The notes below the pieces were generated by a model. The model searched no databases, was not told the origin of the DNA, and worked only from the letters and a program-made list of their open reading frames with translations. From Tetmemena sp. SeJ-2015 (taxonomy: Eukaryota; Ciliophora; Spirotrichea; Sporadotrichida; Oxytrichidae), in assembly GCA_027382625.1 (NCBI GenBank), contig JAJKFJ010020904.1, forward strand, positions 186,001 through 250,000: 64,000 bases of DNA. The letters are read 5' to 3'. Positions 59,451 through 64,000 of this stretch are shown here, piece after piece. Within the stretch, counting starts at the first letter, position 1, and each line of letters begins with the position of its first letter. The position numbers were made by a program, and so were the translations under genes.

Positions 59451-60466
59451 ATGCTTATTTTCAATATTGAGGAGTTTGATAAATATAAAATGAAAACCAG
59501 CTGGATTGGAGATAAACCTTCTTTTTAAAATAACCTAGACAGCACTAGGGCTTAGACTGAATCGATAAACACCACTGCAAATATTTCAAATGTCATCAAT
59601 GAGAAACATCTACAAACATTATCTACACCCAATCAAAACTATAAAATAGTAGGTATATTTATTTTGCTAAATATATCTATAACTCTTAATACCTAAAGAT
59701 TATAAGTTTTATTTTAAGATTGAATGATCTAGCAGATGCTGGTGAGAAAGCTCAAATTAAAGGCAAATAAGATTTCGATGCTGGAGAGTATCCCTCACTC
59801 AAATTCTTGGCTGAGAAGATTGAAGACATGAGTCGCTTTAGGAAAATGATGTCCTTGAGTCTCTCTGGAAACGGAGCAAAGCCATTTTTATCTCAAATAT
59901 CTATTCTATTTTAAATTAATTTCAAAATAAATTAATCAACTCAAATAAAACATCAAGTTTAAATTCAAATTCAAATTTATAAAAATGTGATACTTATGTA
60001 GCTTAATTCTTATTAAAAAATGAATAAATTTTGTTTATTTACCTCACATCTTTGGCTTATATAATCAAATTTTACTTTGATAAATTTGGTTGATTATCTT
60101 ATCATTTAAATGAATTGCATTTATTAGCATTAATTTTGAAAGCGCTCACCTCCATTTGCAACTCTCCGACTGTGGTTTGTTCAAATTCAGAGCCTGGATC
60201 TAAGTCATAACTAAATTAGAACTTTGAATGGAGAGGAGATGGCTCACAGTCTGCCGTTTCTTCGTATACTTATTCTAAGAAATAACAAGTTGAATAAGTT
60301 TCAAGATATACTCGCTTTCAGAAATCACCAAAATATTTCAGAACTTGATTTCAGAGGCAACCCTAAACTTCCCTTTCTAGATAAAAGACTCATAAATTAA
60401 TTTCCAAGATAATCTTTTTTAGTTTAAGGAATGTAATATGGTTTACTAATGGAGCATATGATATGA
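59451..60466 (+). CDS. Leucine-rich-repeat protein
   Basis: Starts MLIFNIEEFDKYKMKTSWIG at 59451. LRR-type sequence is seen in two parts: FLAEKIEDMSRFRKMMSLSL then SGNGAKPFLSQ (59810-59890), and after a large AT-rich insert (59895-60140) LHLQLSDCGLFKFRAW, then SLPFLRILILRNNKLNKFQD and NISELDFRGNPKLPFLDKRL (60150-60400). The LxxLxLxxN pattern fits a short LRR protein of the SDS22 or ribonuclease-inhibitor type, which serves as a protein-binding platform. The insert of about 250 bp in the middle is one of the longest in a recognisable gene here. Stop TGA at 60464-60466. Confidence 0.65.
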
Positions 60467-60518
60467 GAAGAATAAAAATTGATTTCCATTTATATAGTAG
60501 CACTTAATTTTGTTGATA

Positions 60519-63500
60519 ATGGCTGACTTGAGTAAAAATAAGTACACTGAGAACAGCGTGACTTATTTGCAATCTACTTACTAACAAGTAGTGAAACCCA
60601 TAAATGTGCAAGTCACTCAGCTGCAAGTGGAAAAGGACAAGAGTTATCATCTTTAGCGAATTAGAGATGGTAAGATAGCCTAAACTCCAAGGAAGTACGC
60701 ATTTTTCAGGCAACTTGCTATTCTAAATGGTGAAAAACTTGTTCAATACGAAGTTAACACCATAGGCTACACTGACTATGAGAATCTGCAGACTCTCTTG
60801 CTCTTCAAAAATAAACAGGACAATAAGAGTATCTCCAAATCTCATAGTTTATATTATAATGCTGTTGCTATATGTTTATTTAGGTAGCTTTAGAACAACA
60901 AAAAAGGCTTAAACCCAGCTCAGATACACCAAATGATGAGAGAAGTAAAGGACAAATACAATCTCACTCTTCTAACTAGAATGAAGAAAGTTACCACCCT
61001 ATCATCCACTCTGCAAAGCCAGAGAAAATCAAAGTGCAAGAAGTGGTCATCAGTCAAAAGAAACTTAAGAAGTTTGAAGAATAGTAAAAAATACTCAAAA
61101 TAGAGAACCAAAGGAGACAACTAAAAGGCAAACCACATTTTGAAGAAGAGAAAAGTAACATTAGTGAGTCAGAGAGCTTTATGAAGGATGGGGCTCAAAT
61201 TAACTTTGACCAGGATCAGAAATAATTTAAAAGTGTCTTTAAAAATAATTATCTTATGCTTAAAATGATAAGGATTTAATTTTAATTCGATTCAGAACGA
61301 GATTGATAGCTCAGATGAAGATTTATTAAGTTAGGATAATGAAGTTGAAGATTACGATCAGGAGTAGACGCGAGGAGTGAGCTTCTAAGATGATAAATTC
61401 AGGTCTATTACTGTGAAGGACGAAAGTTAACTTTTAAAGCCAATGAACTCAGCAAGAGCTTTTAAACCCCAAGCTTCCTTGGCTAATCTAACTGAGAAAG
61501 ACAAAGCAGAGCTCAGGAGCATCTAAAGAAGAAAGCAGAGCTTGATTAAGAGAATAAAGACATAGTTTGTCAATCTACTTCAGAAAAAGAAAAATGATCA
61601 GAGCAAGGAAGACCTATCGTCATCACAAACTTCAGAAGAGGATGAGGTCCTTTAACAGATGAATACTATGAGAATAATATATTTTGAAATATATCTTCAC
61701 GTTTAATTAGAATTAGCTAAAACTTTTCTCAGCCAACTTTAGACTTGGTAGAACTAGACCACCCAAAGAGGAGACTCAGGATCTCTAACAACAATATCCT
61801 CTTTGACTTCATATATGCATTTTTTTGCAATTTATAAACTTCTTTCCCACTTTCAACGACATGGCTTCTTATTTACAACTACGCAAGATAGAAGAGTTCT
61901 TTGGCAAATCAGAAGATGAGTTAATGAGCGCCCTAAAAGACAAAGAAACCTTTGACAAGATAGAGAACGACATGCAAGAAATTATTTATGAATTAATAAT
62001 CTAGGACGAAATGTTTCCAATCAAGAAGTCACTCTAGAAAGCTAAGAAAGGCTTTTCATTCGATGATATAAAGCGACTGCTGATGGAGCATAAGCTCAGA
62101 AATTAGGGAGTTACTGAACCTAGACTGGATGGAAATGACAGTGGGAATGCAGAGGCTCAAATGATGGCAGATCCTAGGTTCACTCAAGAATTAGTTGGAG
62201 TGGTCAATATGTTCAATCTCTTGTTTTAATGTATAGAGATGATAGAGCGAGAGAATTAAACCTACCACAGATCAGGCTGAAGCAGGATGATATTCAGAAA
62301 ATTCTCAAATCAAATAATTAAATTTAATGCTTAAATTTATAATAGATTAACACAAAACCAAAGATATTTCATTTTAAAGTGTTTATTTTATAGATTATAA
62401 ATCAAAGGAGGTTCTTCCAACAGAGCGATTTAACCGTCTAACTGGTATCTTAGAACTTTCAGATAACTATAAGCACTATAAGGATTTGGAAAAGCAGAGA
62501 TTCGATAAGGACAAGAGAATTCTGAAGCAGATCAAATCAACAGAGAACTTAAAACTATCAGATCCTCCCATATCAACAAGAGATTACTCTGTTCCTAATA
62601 CAACTCAGTATTTGCTTATTTATCATTTTACTAACTTGCAACATAAGATAGTTCGATGGTTTCTCATCTGCTAGAATATCCTCTGTTGCAAAACCATCAA
62701 GGTAGTTGCATGGGTATTCTCACGAGCCACGATAGCAGAATATTTATTTAGAAAGCTTAGAACCGAGTTGAGGTTTGCAAGCCAGTGATTATGAAGGGCA
62801 GCATTCATGAGACTTTCCCTCTCTACAACGAGTATTTAAACCAGAACAAGATAGGCTTCAACATGGTTAGGAAGTTTGAAAAAGACATCAGACTCCTCCC
62901 AGATTTCAAGGACTACGATAACGATATAGAACACAATAAGCAAGCACTTAAATACGCACAGAAGTTTTACTCCTATCACCCGAATAACGATGATACTCAA
63001 GATGGGGATGAACTTAGCATGCAGCCAGCTCAGTATAGAAAGGATATTGAAAACAAGAAACTACAAGACAAAAAGAACAAGAAGATTATTATAGAAATGT
63101 AGTTCCTATTTAAAATTAGCAAAAATGTTTTTCTCTTCTTTTTATTTGCTCTAAAGAAAAGTTTTAAAAGCATATATTTTAGATAATAAATTCTACAATA
63201 TAATTGGGTCTAAATATAAGGTTTAAAACCATCCTGAAATAAAATATGAAGAGGTGACAGAGTCTATTCGAAACCACTATCCTCAGTACTTTAAAATAAA
63301 ACAACCCTTATCTTCAAATCTCCCCCTTTCTTGACTTAAGTTATTCATCAATCATTTCCTTTTTAATAAAGCATATAAATATCTTGAGGGGTAATATATT
63401 ATTTTAAAGATAAATTATAAATGTATCAATAGTAAGCAGACATCTGGCGTTCAATAAAAAGGCAATCATTAAAACTTAACTCCACTAAAGGAAGAGCAGA

Positions 63501-63670
63501 ACAAGAACAAAAATAACGACACTCTAAATTAGCTGAGAGCGAAAAGAAACAGCACCTTGGATTCTATGCTATTGGATAAGAAAGTTTAATCCTAAGTGCT
63601 TTCTGCCTTAGTCAGACAGATTGTTGAAAATAATCACGAACCTACTTCTAATTACGCAGTTAATTTATGA
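60519..63670 (+). CDS. Large charged protein of unknown function
   Basis: Starts MADLSKNKYTENSVTYLQST at 60519. Coding pieces run in order on one strand to TGA 63668-63670: a first folded-looking part (FFRQLAILNGEKLVQYEVNT), charged coiled-coil (KIKVQEVVISQKKLKKFEEQ), an acidic stretch (DSSDEDLLSQDNEVEDYDQE), KAELRSIQRRKQSLIKRIKT, then across an IES (pointer ACTTC, 61806-61842) DMASYLQLRKIEEFFGKSED and SFDDIKRLLMEHKLRNQGVT. Later pieces include RFNRLTGILELSDNYKHYKD (62430), MKGSIHETFPLYNEYLNQNK (62790) and QVLSALVRQIVENNHEP (63600). The ACTTC junction shows that the reading frame beginning with an ATG at 61861 belongs to this gene and is not a separate start. No family recognised. Confidence 0.6.
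61806..61842. other. IES, pointer ACTTC
   Basis: ACTTC at 61806-61810 and 61838-61842, 32 bp removed; joins NNILFDF to FPTFNDMASYLQL in frame. Confidence 0.75.
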
Positions 63671-63731
63671 TCAAGATATTTCTCTCATGATCATTACTTA
63701 TTTTACTATAAAATAAAAAGCTTAAATAAAA

Positions 63732-64000
63732 ATGTTGCCAAAGCTAAATATAAAAACCACGGATTTAACTAGAAACGCTTCTACTATAGAAAATTAAATT
63801 CAAGTACAAGAGACCAATCTAAATTTATAAGAACTAGCAGACGAAAATATATATATACATTTATATATAAGATGTAACGAAGATTATAAGAATGGTATGA
63901 CAGGGTAGCGATTAAAAAATGAGGACAGTCAGATTCAGTTTTTAGATTTGAGCTACATCGACCAGTCATTGCATAATTACAAAGTCACTCAAATTAACTC
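63732..64000 (+). CDS. 5' part of an unknown gene, cut by the right edge
   Basis: ATG 63732 begins MLPKLNIKTTDLTRNASTIE and the frame stays open to the end of the window, with no TGA (NEDYKNGMTGQRLKNEDSQI, then QFLDLSYIDQSLHNYKVT). The LDLS-type end may start a leucine-rich repeat, but one unit is not enough to call it. Lies 61 bp after the previous stop. Confidence 0.45.

Noticed and set aside
61861..62270. Separate gene starting at the ATG of MASYLQLRK
   Set aside because: The ACTTC IES just upstream joins this frame smoothly to the preceding coding stretch.
1..64000. Standard-code reading frames of 60-200 codons
   Set aside because: They stop at TAA or TAG, which are clearly Gln in the recognisable genes; most are pieces of longer frames or antisense shadows.
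1..64000. Tetrahymena, Paramecium or Euplotes origin
   Set aside because: TAA/TAG Gln with TGA stop excludes Euplotes (TGA Cys). Intragenic IESs with varied non-TA pointers do not fit Paramecium, and exonic IESs are rare in Tetrahymena.
1..64000. CRISPR arrays, bacterial promoters, ribosome binding sites, operons
   Set aside because: The DNA is eukaryotic nuclear germline; no such structures are present.
1..64000. Telomere repeats or chromosome-end signals inside the window
   Set aside because: No run of C4A4 or G4T4 repeats was seen; chromosome ends would be made only after germline processing.

Overview
This window reads as germline (micronuclear) DNA of a hypotrich/spirotrich ciliate in the Oxytricha-Stylonychia group. 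Three things in the sequence point there. First, reading frames only become long if TAA and TAG are read as glutamine and TGA is the sole stop; recognisable proteins (histone deacetylase, DNA polymerase kappa, AP-4 beta, a homeodomain protein) are full of TAA/TAG and end at TGA. Second, these genes are broken by short AT-rich inserts that are not GT-AG introns but lie between short direct repeats of varied sequence (AACTG, GCCT, ACTC, ATCTCT, AGACTG, TAAATAT). Removing each insert with one repeat copy restores conserved protein sequence. That is the signature of internal eliminated sequences (IESs) with pointers between macronuclear-destined segments (MDSs). The pointers are not limited to TA, which argues against Paramecium- or Euplotes-type IESs. 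Third, true GT-AG introns of about 28-95 bp also occur, in the same genes.

Layout. Left third (1-20.8 kb): coiled-coil gene running off the left edge, homeodomain gene, M1 aminopeptidase with a short C-terminus, a 5.9-kb gene of unknown function, a CHORD-domain gene with four introns and no evident IES, a 5.9-kb gene encoding a MYSM1-like JAMM deubiquitinase, and a membrane-protein gene. Middle (21-41.9 kb): EF-hand protein, a long STPGR (SHIPPO) repeat protein, class I histone deacetylase, a small gene, a secreted CS-like protein, a germline element with terminal inverted repeats, a small orphan gene, a Cys-rich type I membrane protein and several short or unknown genes, ending in a coiled-coil gene. 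Right third (42-64 kb): Y-family polymerase (Pol kappa-like), a second STPGR protein, a Lys/Gly-rich protein, AP-4 beta, three unknown genes, one LRR gene, and a partial gene at the right edge.

There is no operon logic: genes alternate strand, are closely packed (often 50-400 bp apart), and no telomere repeats are seen between them. In this group each gene would normally end up on its own small macronuclear chromosome after IES removal and telomere addition, so the window is best read as a row of future nanochromosomes. In six cases (HDAC, homeodomain gene, secreted CS-like gene, small Cys-rich gene, CHORD gene, small gene at 28.8 kb) the bases left after subtracting the predicted IESs and introns are an exact multiple of three and give one open frame, a strong internal check. 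For the longer unknown genes the coding stretches are clear but not every junction is resolved; their coordinates are outer limits. Because only TGA stops translation, open frames alone are weak evidence here; calls rest on composition, coherent strand and frame, and known motifs.
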